64,000 nt of DNA from Nitrospira sp. (GTDB lineage: Bacteria; Nitrospirota; Nitrospiria; Nitrospirales; Nitrospiraceae): contig JADJXO010000001.1 in NCBI GenBank assembly GCA_016715825.1, positions 113,501-177,500 of the forward strand, in the 5' to 3' direction. How positions within the stretch are numbered: the stretch's first letter is position 1; each line of letters starts with the position of its first letter. This document shows, one piece after another, positions 7,653 through 16,549 of this stretch. Below the pieces are notes generated by a model, which was given only the letters and a program-made list of their open reading frames with translations, searched no databases and had not been told where the DNA came from. The translations under genes were made by a program, and so were the position numbers.

Positions 7653-8978
7653 TCAATCCGGGTTATCAACACGACCTATGATGGTCTCCACGCATCGACG
7701 GCTGCTGATCACTGCGCTTTCAAGATTGGTCGGCCATCCGGTGTCGGTCCAGGCTCCCGCGACGAGCATGTTCCGGATCGGACTCCGCTGCAGGGGGCGG
7801 AGCCGTGCCGTTCCCGGTACGAGTGAGAGACTCGCATGGGGTTCTCCAATGATGTTATGAGTGAGGATGTCTTCAGGGCCCATGTTTGAGAACACTCGTA
7901 GTAGCTCCCCGATGGCAGTGTGTTTCACCTGGTCATCATTCCCGTTCTCCAGCAAACTGGCCGTGGTGGAAAGCCGACAGACGATTTCCTCAGGTTTAGC
8001 CTGTGTGACGGTGAGCTGGTAGAAGGGGTGTCCTGTCAACAAAACGAGTCGCGGTGTTTGAGTCGATGACCGGCACGTTACCTGGACGACGAGCTCACCG
8101 AGATCGGTCAGATCCGGCATGTGGGCGAAGTAGGCCAACCGGGTCAATAACCGCTCCGGTAGCAGGGCACGCAACCGTTGATGCGGCAACGCGAGAATGT
8201 ACCACTGCGCGTGTAATGTCGTGCCGTCGTGCAACCTCACATCTCGCATCCTGTTTTCATCGAAACGGAGCAGTGGAAGGTCTGTCAGCGTACGACACTC
8301 TATGCGATCGTGAGGCAGCGATTGTTTCATGGGCGCCAGGAATCTCTCCTCGATGGACCCGGATACAGAGGTGAGCCTGGCATCTGAGGCCTCGCTTAGA
8401 AATATGGTCGACAGCAAGTGCACAAAGGTGGCGGCTGAGAGGCGAGCAAGATCGTTTCCCGTCAGCCAATGAGCCAGGCGCCCCCAAACCCGTTCCCGCG
8501 CCTCGAGGCTCTGCCCGATTGCGGCGAGCCATTCGTCCGCGTTTCGATTCTCCAGATCAACCGGAAGGGTCTGTGCCTGTTCCCAGATCTGCTCGACGTG
8601 TGAGAACAGTCTCCACCGGTCTTGCCAAGCCAGGCCTTGGAAGCTGAAAAGACTCATCATCCATCGAAACGCTCCGGGAAGTCGAGCCGACTGGTAGGAC
8701 ACGTGACGTCCATCAGACAGCCGAAACTCGAGTGGAATAGATTGGTCTAGTCGTGGTGATTCTTGCCGATTCAGCGCGTGAAGAAGTCGGTGGCTTTCTC
8801 GGTAGCATCCCAACAGCACCGGTACCGGGTCGGACGGATTGAGCCAGAACCCATCGCGCCATTCGGGGTGATCGAGGAGCGTGACGTGGTAGTGTTCTCG
8901 GCGTAAATGATAGGCGACGGTCAGACCGGCTAGACCGGCGCCGAGGATGAGGACGGTTTGTGAGGCTGGAGCGGTCAC
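7653..8978 (-). CDS. hpnE: Hydroxysqualene dehydroxylase-like FAD oxidoreductase
   Basis: About 441 residues. The N-terminus VLILGAGLAGLTVAYHL is a dinucleotide-binding motif of FAD-dependent amine-oxidase-fold enzymes. A C-terminal LVAGAWTDTGWPTNLESAV segment is the second FAD motif. Placement right after hpnD identifies it as HpnE, which with HpnC and HpnD makes squalene from farnesyl diphosphate for hopanoids. The start is set at GTG 8978, which forms a GTGA overlap with hpnD; a TTG at 8999 would give seven more residues. Probably membrane-associated. No hpnC is seen in the window, so it must lie elsewhere if the pathway is complete. Confidence 0.8.
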   Translation of the reverse strand: MTAPASQTVLILGAGLAGLTVAYHLRREHYHVTLLDHPEWRDGFWLNPSDPVPVLLGCYRESHRLLHALNRQESPRLDQSIPLEFRLSDGRHVSYQSARLPGAFRWMMSLFSFQGLAWQDRWRLFSHVEQIWEQAQTLPVDLENRNADEWLAAIGQSLEARERVWGRLAHWLTGNDLARLSAATFVHLLSTIFLSEASDARLTSVSGSIEERFLAPMKQSLPHDRIECRTLTDLPLLRFDENRMRDVRLHDGTTLHAQWYILALPHQRLRALLPERLLTRLAYFAHMPDLTDLGELVVQVTCRSSTQTPRLVLLTGHPFYQLTVTQAKPEEIVCRLSTTASLLENGNDDQVKHTAIGELLRVFSNMGPEDILTHNIIGEPHASLSLVPGTARLRPLQRSPIRNMLVAGAWTDTGWPTNLESAVISSRRCVETIIGRVDNPD

Positions 8979-9835
8979 GAGTAGCGGGAACGGAGCCAAA
9001 TCCGTAAGGCGATGAGTAACCGTTGTGTGGTGGATAAACTGATCCGCGATCCGAAGACCTGATAGTTTGATCGTTCGATGTGATCCAAAATTCGGCTATA
9101 AATGCCACGCATGATTTCTGCGACCGTCAGTGCCCGGCGTTCTGCGGGGGGCAGGGCTTTGAGCGCGGCATCGGCTCGCTGGTAGTAATGGTGGGCGCGG
9201 GACGCCTCATATTCCATCAACGCACGGAATTCCGGTGAGTAGTTCTGATTGAGCATGGATTTTTCTGCATAGTTCCACTTCTTCAAGTCTTCGAGGGGAA
9301 GGTAAATACGACGTTCCTGGGCATCGGCACCAACGTCGCGAAGAATGTTCGTCAGCTGGAAGGCCATGCCGAGTGCCACCGCGTAGTCTTGTGCCCGGGC
9401 GGATGTGACGCCGAAGATGTGCAGACAAATGAGACCGACGACGGAAGCCACGCGGTAACAGTAGAGCGATAGTTCGTCGAAGGTGACGTAGCGATTGTTG
9501 AAAAGATCCATCTCGACGCCTTTGATCAACTCTTCAAAGTAGGCTTTAGGGATCCCCATTGATTTCACATGGTGGGCGAGACTCACCATGATCGGTGTTG
9601 TCGGGGTCCCTGAATAGGCGGCGTCAAGTTCGTTCCGCCAATGGGCTAGCTCATCTTTTGGGTTGGTCCCGGCAGCTGGTTCGTCCACGGCGCTGTCGAT
9701 GGCCTTACAAAAGGCATAGACGGTATACATGGCTTCGCGTTTGGTTTTGGGAAGGAAGAGGAATGAATAGTAAAAGTTGCTCCCACTGTTCTTGGTGTAG
9801 GCCGTGCAATAGGCCTGTGCTTCAGCGGCCTTCAT
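8975..9835 (-). CDS. hpnD: Presqualene diphosphate synthase (squalene/phytoene synthase family)
   Basis: A 286-residue trans-isoprenyl diphosphate synthase. The first Asp-rich motif is DSAVDE near residue 67 and the second lies in QLTNILRDVGAD near residue 170; both bind Mg-diphosphate. An RIYLP segment follows, typical of HpnD and phytoene synthases. HpnD condenses two farnesyl diphosphates to presqualene diphosphate. Its ATG overlaps the stop of the cobalamin-binding gene (ATGA), and its stop overlaps hpnE, so translation is probably coupled. The adjacent hpnE supports HpnD over phytoene synthase. Full length. Confidence 0.85.
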   Translation of the reverse strand: MKAAEAQAYCTAYTKNSGSNFYYSFLFLPKTKREAMYTVYAFCKAIDSAVDEPAAGTNPKDELAHWRNELDAAYSGTPTTPIMVSLAHHVKSMGIPKAYFEELIKGVEMDLFNNRYVTFDELSLYCYRVASVVGLICLHIFGVTSARAQDYAVALGMAFQLTNILRDVGADAQERRIYLPLEDLKKWNYAEKSMLNQNYSPEFRALMEYEASRAHHYYQRADAALKALPPAERRALTVAEIMRGIYSRILDHIERSNYQVFGSRISLSTTQRLLIALRIWLRSRYS

Positions 9836-10776
9836 GACGCGCTGCCTCCAATCAGAATCGAAGCCTCAAGTTTGACGGCGTTGACGGGGTCGATCCCGTG
9901 AGCTGGACGTGGATGCAGAATCGAGTCCAGCAATTCGACACCATCGACCAGTCGTGGGCCTGGACGGCTGAAATAGGAAGCGGCATCCACCACGTAGAGA
10001 TTCGGCCACCGCTCACAGGCCTGTCGCCATGTTTCTTGAGTCGGCCCGCTCTGTCTGAGTTCATTGATGGTGTGATCGACCGAAAAGCCGCAGGGCATGA
10101 GGATGACGATATCGGGGTGAGCGGCGTCCACTTCTTGCCATGTCGTTTCGCGCGAGGGGCTATCTGAAGACCCGAGTGCATTATCTCCACCGGCCAAGTC
10201 TATCATTTCCGGAACCCAATGCCCTGCCACGTATAATGGGTCAAGCCATTCGAGGCAGGCGACACGAGGACGAGACTGTCTATTCAGGTTCTTCAGCTTG
10301 ATCCTGTCCAAACGATGCTGAAGCTCCTTAGCGAGGGTCTGTCCATTCTCGGGTCGGTCGACGGCTGCGGCGATCCGCTCAATGTCATGGATCATCTCTT
10401 CGAGGGTCGTCGGGCTCAACGTGAGGATTGCAGGGGGAAGGGGAAGAGATGCGACGGCACGCGTGAGTTGGCCTGGGGTGACGGCGCAGACGTGACAGAG
10501 CTCTTGAGTCACGATGATATCCGGACGGGCCTGGTGGAATGCCATCTCATTCAGGCGATATAACGAACTCCCCGATGCGACTCGTTCTTTAACCTGCTGA
10601 TCGATCGCGGCGCTTGTGCTCCGGTGGGTCTCAACGAGAGGTTCAATCATCACCGGAACGTTTCGAATGGAGAGAGGGAAATCGCACTCATGGCTGATAC
10701 CGACGAGCTGGTCGGCCAAACCGAGTGAAGCGATCACTTCTGTTGCACCGGGAACCAATGAGCAGATTCTCATCAT
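9832..10776 (-). CDS. Cobalamin-binding protein, BtuF-like fold
   Basis: A 314-residue protein of the periplasmic-binding-protein-like (BtuF/FhuD) family. It starts MMRICSLVPGATEVIASLG, a segment typical of cobalamin-binding proteins, followed by VGISHECDFP, then IIVTQELCHVCAV and a C-terminal DAASYFSRPGPRLVDGVELL. Homologues bind vitamin B12 or corrinoids. No signal peptide is visible, so despite its fold it may act in the cytoplasm. The start at 10776 avoids overlap with the HAD gene, whose stop is at 10787. It lies between the HAD gene and hpnD in one operon; B12 use near hopanoid genes would fit radical-SAM hopanoid tailoring, but that is inference. Confidence 0.75.
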   Translation of the reverse strand: MMRICSLVPGATEVIASLGLADQLVGISHECDFPLSIRNVPVMIEPLVETHRSTSAAIDQQVKERVASGSSLYRLNEMAFHQARPDIIVTQELCHVCAVTPGQLTRAVASLPLPPAILTLSPTTLEEMIHDIERIAAAVDRPENGQTLAKELQHRLDRIKLKNLNRQSRPRVACLEWLDPLYVAGHWVPEMIDLAGGDNALGSSDSPSRETTWQEVDAAHPDIVILMPCGFSVDHTINELRQSGPTQETWRQACERWPNLYVVDAASYFSRPGPRLVDGVELLDSILHPRPAHGIDPVNAVKLEASILIGGSAS

Positions 10777-10786
10777 GGTCGTACGC

Positions 10787-11470
10787 CTATGTCGGCCACA
10801 AGCGAGCGCGCACATCCATCAGACGTGTGTCGCGCAAGTTATGGCTGATGGCATCGGCTTCATGTAAGTCTTGTACGGTATGCGTATTGGCCACGGCTAA
10901 CACTTTCATGCCTGCAGATTTCGCTGCTCGGATACCGGGACGGGAATCTTCAATGACCAAACAAGATGCCGGTGAGAGCAATGCGGTGCCCTGTTGCCGG
11001 TTCATTCCGGCCAGCGCATGCACAAACGGCTCAGGATTCGGCTTGCCGTGAGTCACATCTTCGGCGCTGGTAATGTGACAAAACGCCTTTCGGAGCCCGA
11101 TGTGCTCCAATACCAGCTCAATCTCCACTCGTAATGCGCCTGAGGCGATGGCAACAGGATAGGTTGCGGCCGCTTCTTCAATAAACTCTTTGACGCCTGG
11201 GAAAATGACCACATGGTCCTTGATCGAGGCCAAATACGCGGAGGCCTTCTTAGCCATGAGGCTCTCAACGAGCGAGGGGGTCGCTGGGATCTGGTTGACG
11301 CGCAGCGCCTCCAGAAAACATCCTCGATCGTCGAATCCGAGATAGGTGGCGTAATAGTCGTCTTCCGTTAAATCGATGTGGATTTCCGCCAGCGTTCGAC
11401 GCAACCCTTCAAAGTGCAGCGGTTCACTGTCGGCGATCACACCGTCAAAATCGAAGATTACGGCCTGCAT
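10787..11470 (-). CDS. HAD-superfamily phosphatase/phosphomutase (beta-PGM-like)
   Basis: About 227 residues. The HAD motif I is VIFDFDGVIADSEP, with the nucleophile Asp and the DGV..DSE signature of the beta-phosphoglucomutase/phosphatase branch. Motif II lies at AIASGA, the conserved Lys at HGKPNPEPF, and motif III/IV at CLVIEDSRPGIRAA. It probably hydrolyses or isomerises small phosphorylated sugars. The start at 11470 fits the family N-terminus; ATGs at 11497 and 11527 are in frame, but the latter overlaps a TATAAT box. It is the first gene of the hopanoid operon. The substrate is unknown. Confidence 0.8.
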   Translation of the reverse strand: MQAVIFDFDGVIADSEPLHFEGLRRTLAEIHIDLTEDDYYATYLGFDDRGCFLEALRVNQIPATPSLVESLMAKKASAYLASIKDHVVIFPGVKEFIEEAAATYPVAIASGALRVEIELVLEHIGLRKAFCHITSAEDVTHGKPNPEPFVHALAGMNRQQGTALLSPASCLVIEDSRPGIRAAKSAGMKVLAVANTHTVQDLHEADAISHNLRDTRLMDVRARLWPT

Positions 11471-11532
11471 GGGGTCCTGAGGCTTGTGATGTGCCATCTC
11501 TATGTCGGAAGTATGAACGGGCGGCATTATAG

Positions 11533-11567
11533 CACAGAGGATGGTGATGCGATGACCATCCTCTGTG
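11533..11567 (-). terminator. 13-bp perfect hairpin between SH3 and HAD genes
   Basis: Arms 11533-11545 and 11555-11567 pair perfectly over 13 bases around a 9-base loop. It lies 30 bases past the stop of the minus-strand SH3 gene and just before the HAD operon. There is no T-run on the minus strand, so it may be a weak terminator or a processing stem. A TATAAT box on the minus strand directly follows (11526-11531) and could start the HAD-hpn operon, though I see no good -35 element. Confidence 0.45.
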
Positions 11568-11596
11568 TGCGAGCTGTATTCTGGAAACCGAGTGGC

Positions 11597-12376
11597 TCAG
11601 GGTTTCAGTTTCAGCTGGCGTTCGGGCAGCCAGCCTTTGGTGCCGTAGTCGCTGCGTAAGGAGTAGACCCAGCCAGTTTCTTGAAGATCCCCGTCAAGCA
11701 CGGTCATGACCGTGCCCGGTGGAATGGCTGGCCCTGGCTGAACTCCCTCTGCATCCTTGGCGAGCACGACTTTCTCTCCTGAAGCGACAGGGTTCGGTAG
11801 CACGCTGACTCGTTGTCCCTCACCGAACAGCGGAGGCGGCGTATTGGTGATCGGTGCCTCGGAGGCTGGCGGCGGTGTGAGTGTGACGTCTCCCGTGGTC
11901 GATGGGCTGGGGACCGTTGGGGCAGAGGGCGGCATCGGAACAGGGGCTGCAGGCGCTATGGCGGCCTGCGGTACCTCGGTCGGTGCGACGGCTGGCGGTG
12001 CCGTTGGAGTCGCTTCCATAGGTTGAGGCGGCGGCGCTATTGGTGCAGGCTTGGGCAGCACCGGCTGTTGTGCAACTGGGGTCGGAGCCGGCGGTGTCGA
12101 TGTCTCGCCGAGCAGCGGCTCGATGTACTCCATGACCATCTCTGGTTCCATCGCGACGTAAGCACCGCCGCCGATCAACACCAGCAACAGCACCCACAAG
12201 AGGGGACGTCCGCTCGATTGTTTGGGTGGTTTCTTCGGAGACGGCGAACGGACGGTGGTCGTCTGCTCGAGTTCTTCTTCCGTGAATTCCAGATCCGGTT
12301 CAGGTTGGCGAGCAAAGAAGAGGTTCCAAGTCAGAGGACTACCGCCCAACGATGGGCTTCCTGCGAATGCAAACAT
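11597..12376 (-). CDS. Membrane-anchored protein with Pro-rich linker and SH3-like domain
   Basis: A 259-residue protein. Residues 1-57 are cytoplasmic and polar. One transmembrane segment (LLWVLLLVLIGGGAYVAM, ~58-77) follows, then a long Pro/Ala/Thr-rich linker (~90-185) and a C-terminal bacterial SH3-like domain (~190-259) ending GTKGWLPERQLKLKP. Such proteins place an SH3 domain in the periplasm, often near peptidoglycan. The ATG at 12376 has a GGGAGGTG ribosome binding site; the frame continues 21 codons upstream without one. It is a single-gene unit bounded downstream by a 13-bp hairpin. The exact role is unknown. Confidence 0.75.
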   Translation of the reverse strand: MFAFAGSPSLGGSPLTWNLFFARQPEPDLEFTEEELEQTTTVRSPSPKKPPKQSSGRPLLWVLLLVLIGGGAYVAMEPEMVMEYIEPLLGETSTPPAPTPVAQQPVLPKPAPIAPPPQPMEATPTAPPAVAPTEVPQAAIAPAAPVPMPPSAPTVPSPSTTGDVTLTPPPASEAPITNTPPPLFGEGQRVSVLPNPVASGEKVVLAKDAEGVQPGPAIPPGTVMTVLDGDLQETGWVYSLRSDYGTKGWLPERQLKLKP

Positions 12377-12497
12377 CGAGCACCTCCCTGCAGCGGACTG
12401 CACTGTACAGCCTGAAAAAGTACTTATCATCAAGGGCATAGGCTGTCAATTCTGTATGAATATTCAGCACGGGGCGTTTTCTGAGACGAGGTTAGGC

Positions 12498-12686
12498 TTA
12501 ACAGCACTGGACCTGCAAACAGGACAACACGTGACCTTCTCGGCTGTCTGAGCGGTACACCGTCAGCCCTTGGCACCCGAGTTCGTGTGCCAAGGAGAAG
12601 GCGGCGGCGACGTCTTTCGTTGTTGCGGTGGGCGGCAAGTTGATCGCTTTTGACACACTGCGCAGCGTTGATTCGTCGAGGCCTCT
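12498..12686 (-). pseudogene. Remnant of B12-dependent ribonucleotide reductase C-terminal region
   Basis: This frame, read on the minus strand and ending at TAA 12498-12500, gives segments that closely resemble the C-terminal part of NrdJ-type adenosylcobalamin-dependent ribonucleotide reductase. They include SVSKAINLPPTATTKDVAAA, FSLAHELGCQGLTVYRSDSR and a Cys-rich end (LSCLQVQCC). NrdJ proteins have SKTINLP..A....V..AY.LA.E.GCKG.T.YR.GSR at this place. The frame stays open upstream into the region antisense to the YjbQ gene, but I find no start codon or ribosome binding site and no catalytic barrel. It could be a decayed gene end or an uncharacterised small protein. Confidence 0.45.
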
Positions 12687-12731
12687 TGCATGTCGATCGA
12701 ACCGGAAGGCACAATGTGCCGATCGACGAAC

Positions 12732-13145
12732 ATGAAATCCTACCGCGAAGAACTCTGGTTTGAGACAAAGACCAGACGAGCCTATCTGAATATCACGCCA
12801 CAGATCGAGGCCTTGGTAAAGAAGAGTGGGGTCCGGGAAGGCTTAGTGTTGGTCAATGCAATGCATATTACCGCAAGCGTGTATATTAACGATGATGAGC
12901 CTGGTCTGTTGCAGGACTACGATGAATTTCTTGAACGGCTTGCTCCTCATGAAGCACGGTACCGGCACAACAACACGGGTGAAGACAACGGCGACGCGCA
13001 TCTGAAGCGGCAGGTCATGGGACGGGAAGTCGTCGTTGCCATCACGGAGGGCAAGCTTGACGTTGGTCCATGGGAACAGATTTTCTACGGCGAGTTTGAC
13101 GGACGGCGTCGCAAGCGCGTGCTGGTGAAGATCATCGGTGACTAG
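12732..13145 (+). CDS. YjbQ/UPF0047 family protein (possible thiamine phosphate synthase activity)
   Basis: A 137-residue protein of the YjbQ (UPF0047) family. It has the typical N-terminal strand region, VNAMHITASVYINDDEPGL, then the HNNTGEDNGDAHLKRQVMG signature with conserved His, Asn and Asp residues, and a C-terminal GPWEQIFYGEFDG. E. coli YjbQ has been reported to have weak thiamine phosphate synthase activity; the physiological role is uncertain. The ATG at 12732 matches family length; the frame extends 14 codons upstream over the ribonucleotide reductase remnant on the other strand. Cytoplasmic. Full length. Confidence 0.85.
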   Translation: MKSYREELWFETKTRRAYLNITPQIEALVKKSGVREGLVLVNAMHITASVYINDDEPGLLQDYDEFLERLAPHEARYRHNNTGEDNGDAHLKRQVMGREVVVAITEGKLDVGPWEQIFYGEFDGRRRKRVLVKIIGD

Positions 13146-13290
13146 AGCCGGTGTCGATGAGATGACGCTGGGCCTCAGTCACAGGGAGTAAGTAGTGTGG
13201 CGATGCTTGCATGGGTATGAAAAGTTTGGCAACATGCGATTCAGAGGTTCTCGCGATCGTCTCTGGCTTGTGCTCTTGTAGGGGGCAGCG

Positions 13291-14304
13291 ATGTTAGTCT
13301 GGTCTCGCCCTGATCCGCTCACGCGTGATCTTATCCATCTGATCAACGCCCGTCGTCACGATCACGGTGATACGGATGATGCGATCGATACGCTACAGGC
13401 ATTTCTGGAGCAGGGACGCGAACATGATCTTCTGACGGTGCTTGCCGCACTCGACGAAGAAATGGCGGAATGGCTGTTCGATCTTGTGGCGGAAGCGAGC
13501 TGCACCTTACTGCTGGATGGGCCGAGTGATGAAAAGCCGACCTATGCGACGATTGCGGCATTAGAGCTGCCGCTACAAGCAAATCTCACTGCGCCTCTTA
13601 AACTCAAGATCGATCCCATCGCGACGGCTGATCTCCTCCATCGTTATCTCCAGCTTCCTGCCGGGACGGTCGTACGTGTCGAGTCACGGCTCTTGACCGA
13701 TGCCACATTGGAGATGTTGAATCTCCAAATGCTCCATGATCACCTGGTCACCGTCGCGGATTCACGGCGCGCGCGATCGGTGGCTGCGAGACTTCTTCCT
13801 CCGGTTGAGAGCACAGCATTTCTCTTATTCGAATTGATCGGTGCGTCGGACCCGGGGTTGCCTGACTCATGGGAAGATCATCAACGTCGGGAACTGCTCG
13901 ATGGGTTGGTGAAGCAATGTCCGGAGTTAGCCTGCGCACCTGATACCATCGAGGCGCCGGTCTATGCGGCCTATGCCATGTTTGACGCACAGAATGCGGT
14001 GCGGTTGCATCATCTGGCCGATGAGACTGCTGCGGTGTGGAGAGAGCTGGATCCGCTGGTAAGGTCCCGCACCATTGTGCATCTCCATACGCAATGCGGA
14101 AATGGGGTGTATATGCCGGTCTGGACCGATCTCTTTGATCCTGAGCTCCCGGAAGAACATGGCCCGGTGTGGACCTCTCCGGATGTCTGGGTGTTTACTG
14201 CCGATCTGCCGATCGAGTGGCCGGGTGAGATGCTGACCAACCGGTTACTGGCGGAAGGCTGCACCAGGTTCGAGAATCATATCGTTGAAACTCCGGACAA
14301 CTGA
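13291..14304 (+). CDS. Unknown cytoplasmic protein, 337 residues
   Basis: A 337-residue protein without signal peptide or membrane segment. It is rich in Leu, Asp and Glu with predicted helices, for example DLIHLINARRHD and the paired LLTVLAALDEEMAEWLFDLVAE. I do not recognise a family. A later part contains VYMPVWTDLFDP and a C-terminal MLTNRLLAEGCTRFENHIVE. It starts at ATG 13291 after a GGGGGCAG ribosome binding site. It is followed 114 bases later by a Cys-rich protein gene on the same strand. Function cannot be stated from sequence. Confidence 0.65.
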   Translation: MLVWSRPDPLTRDLIHLINARRHDHGDTDDAIDTLQAFLEQGREHDLLTVLAALDEEMAEWLFDLVAEASCTLLLDGPSDEKPTYATIAALELPLQANLTAPLKLKIDPIATADLLHRYLQLPAGTVVRVESRLLTDATLEMLNLQMLHDHLVTVADSRRARSVAARLLPPVESTAFLLFELIGASDPGLPDSWEDHQRRELLDGLVKQCPELACAPDTIEAPVYAAYAMFDAQNAVRLHHLADETAAVWRELDPLVRSRTIVHLHTQCGNGVYMPVWTDLFDPELPEEHGPVWTSPDVWVFTADLPIEWPGEMLTNRLLAEGCTRFENHIVETPDN

Positions 14305-14418
14305 ATTCCTGCCTTTCCCCTTCGATCTACTTGCATCCGCCATTCCCATAAGTGATAGGCTCTGCGCAAAACTCCCGTTTCAGTGATTTTCAAGAGGCTT
14401 TATTCTATCCTCAGTTTC

Positions 14419-15030
14419 ATGAAGAAGTCGAAGCCTTCAGACCGATCCGTGAAACCTATTACTATCGTCGTCACAGTCGGCGGATTGAGCTTGGTCTGGG
14501 CCATCGTATGGGCGAATTTGCCATCGAAAGAAGAGCTGGTGTCGGCTCAATCAGAGGCATCCTCGGTTCAAGCTTCGCGTGCCCCGGCTCTCGACCTCTC
14601 GATTCCCGGTGTACCCAGTCGGCCGATGACAAACTCGGTTGGCACCGGACAGGCAGCACCAGTGAAGACTCTGGGGGGATTATCTGTTCCGCTCGATAGC
14701 CGTGCCAGGAAGATTGCGGAAGTGAAGTGTGATGCGGAGATCCAACAGTATTGTCCCGATTCCCTTGCTGGAGAAGACCGTCGAAGCTGCGTGATGCAGC
14801 GTCTCAAGCGGTTAGACGCCACCTGTCAACAGATCGTGCAGCAGCGCTTAGTGCGTTGGAAACAAGCCGAGGGGTATAAGGTGGCCTGTGTCGTCGATGT
14901 AAGGCGGTTTTGCCGTACGGTGCCGGCTGCAGATGGTCGTGTCTTACAATGCCTACAAGAACATGAACAGGATCTCTCAGAAGGCTGCTATCAAAGCCTG
15001 CCCAAAGGACGGCTTCAAACCAGGAACTAA
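14419..15030 (+). CDS. Membrane-anchored Cys-rich repeat protein
   Basis: A 203-residue protein with one N-terminal membrane segment (ITIVVTVGGLSLVWAIVWA) and a Ser/Ala/Pro linker. The C-terminal half carries two to three repeats of the type C..(E/D)...(Y/F)C......G....C(V/L)..., for example VKCDAEIQQYCPDSLAGEDR and ACVVDVRRFCRTVPAADGR. These are Cys-rich repeats like those of the Golgi glycoprotein 1 family, also found in exported bacterial proteins. The paired cysteines should form disulfides outside the cytoplasm. ATG 14419 is chosen over an in-frame GTG at 14383. Confidence 0.7.
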   Translation: MKKSKPSDRSVKPITIVVTVGGLSLVWAIVWANLPSKEELVSAQSEASSVQASRAPALDLSIPGVPSRPMTNSVGTGQAAPVKTLGGLSVPLDSRARKIAEVKCDAEIQQYCPDSLAGEDRRSCVMQRLKRLDATCQQIVQQRLVRWKQAEGYKVACVVDVRRFCRTVPAADGRVLQCLQEHEQDLSEGCYQSLPKGRLQTRN

Positions 15031-15065
15031 CGGCATCTCACGTGCTTCTTCTAGCGTCGACACCG

Positions 15066-16463
15066 TCAGGCAGCCAAGCCTGCGACGCAAGAACGGAGCT
15101 CCGTGGCGAACTCGCTGGCACGGCGATACCGATGGACTGGGTCTTTATGGAGTGCACGATCCAAGATAGCCTTGAGGAGGGGAGGCATGTCGGGTCTGAT
15201 GGCTTTGAGGCTGGGATGGGGGTTATGAGCGATCGCAAACAGCAAAGCCGACACATTGTCCGCCATAAACGGTGGACGGCCGGTGAGGAGTTCAAACATG
15301 ACGACGCCTAGGGAGAAGATATCGGACCGGCCATCTACCTTCTTCCCGGCGATCTGCTCTGGCGACATGTAGGTTGGTGTTCCCATCACGATATTGGTCT
15401 GTGTTTTTGAGAAGGTCGCCATCTTAGCGATGCCGAAGTCCATGATCTTTACAACGTTGTCGTTGGTGACCATGATGTTGGCTGGTTTGATGTCGCGATG
15501 CACGACACCTTGTTGGTGGGCATAGTCCATGGCCTCCGCAACGGTCGCCAGAATCGATAACATTTTTGGGAACGGCATCAGATTCGGCTTTCTCGACCAC
15601 TCCTTCAGTGTCGTCCCTTGAAGGAGCTCCATTGCAATATATCCAAGGTCCTGCTCCTCTCCAGCATCAAAAATCGTCACGATGTTTGGATGGGACAACC
15701 GTCCGGTGGATTCGGCTTCTCGGAAGAATCTTGCCTTCACTTCCTGGAGTTTATCGGTATCGTCGATGGCATCGAGCTGCATCGTTTTGATGGCCACGAA
15801 CCGTTGGATCGTTGGATCTTTGCCCAAGTACACCACGCCCATGGAACCGCGTCCCAGCTCCTTCAAGACCTTATAGCGGCCCAGCATGGCAGGAGGTTCG
15901 CTGGGCGCATTTGGCAGGCCAGTCGACTGTTCTTGTTCTCGGCTCTCTTCCGCTGCATGGACGTCGTGCGTTTCCTCGATTAGCGTCGTCGCGTCGGTGC
16001 GGCCGGTCGATGCAGATGGTTTCGAGAAGAATCTCTGGAGTGCATCAAGACTCATCAGCCAGGCGATCGTGATCCAGAGGCCGGTGAGTGTCAGGATGAC
16101 GACCTGCGCGACCGTATAGCGTGTGGAGCCGACGTGGACGATCAAAGACTGTCCCAACGCCCGAAGGGTCTTGTCTGCCGCGATCACCATGAGCAGTGTC
16201 GTGACAGGGAGCACCAGCCGTCGTAAGAAAGAGAATCCACGGCCATTGTCGGGCATCTGTCGGAAGGCGCGCAGACACAACCATCCAAGCATGGCCAATC
16301 CGGTAGTTCCGATGAGAAGGCGAATGGTCTGGCCGCTGCTAAGCCCGAACAGTGTGAAAGGGATCGACTGTATGCCGGGCAGATTGCTTACAAGCGGACC
16401 GGCAAAGAGCGCGATAAACGCAGCGAGAAGATATTGGAGAGCCCAACTCGATGGGTAGGTCAT
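15066..16463 (-). CDS. Membrane Ser/Thr protein kinase
   Basis: A 465-residue protein with an unusual order. Four hydrophobic membrane segments fill residues ~8-140, followed by a polar linker and a complete Hanks-type kinase domain from ~193. The kinase has glycine loop GRGSMGVV (204-211), catalytic VAIK lysine (K226), HRDIKPAN catalytic loop, DFG and the APE-like MSPEQ motif. The kinase is cytoplasmic and anchored from its N-terminus; most bacterial kinases place the membrane segment after the kinase. The start at ATG 16463 is preferred over an upstream TTG. No PASTA or sensory domain is visible, and no phosphatase gene is adjacent. Confidence 0.88.
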   Translation of the reverse strand: MTYPSSWALQYLLAAFIALFAGPLVSNLPGIQSIPFTLFGLSSGQTIRLLIGTTGLAMLGWLCLRAFRQMPDNGRGFSFLRRLVLPVTTLLMVIAADKTLRALGQSLIVHVGSTRYTVAQVVILTLTGLWITIAWLMSLDALQRFFSKPSASTGRTDATTLIEETHDVHAAEESREQEQSTGLPNAPSEPPAMLGRYKVLKELGRGSMGVVYLGKDPTIQRFVAIKTMQLDAIDDTDKLQEVKARFFREAESTGRLSHPNIVTIFDAGEEQDLGYIAMELLQGTTLKEWSRKPNLMPFPKMLSILATVAEAMDYAHQQGVVHRDIKPANIMVTNDNVVKIMDFGIAKMATFSKTQTNIVMGTPTYMSPEQIAGKKVDGRSDIFSLGVVMFELLTGRPPFMADNVSALLFAIAHNPHPSLKAIRPDMPPLLKAILDRALHKDPVHRYRRASEFATELRSCVAGLAA

Positions 16464-16549
16464 GGATGAGACGATCCGGAAGACTTCCAAAGTCTAGCGG
16501 ATACCGACGGAGAGTCAACGGATCGGAGAAAATATGCGGGGAGGGCGTC

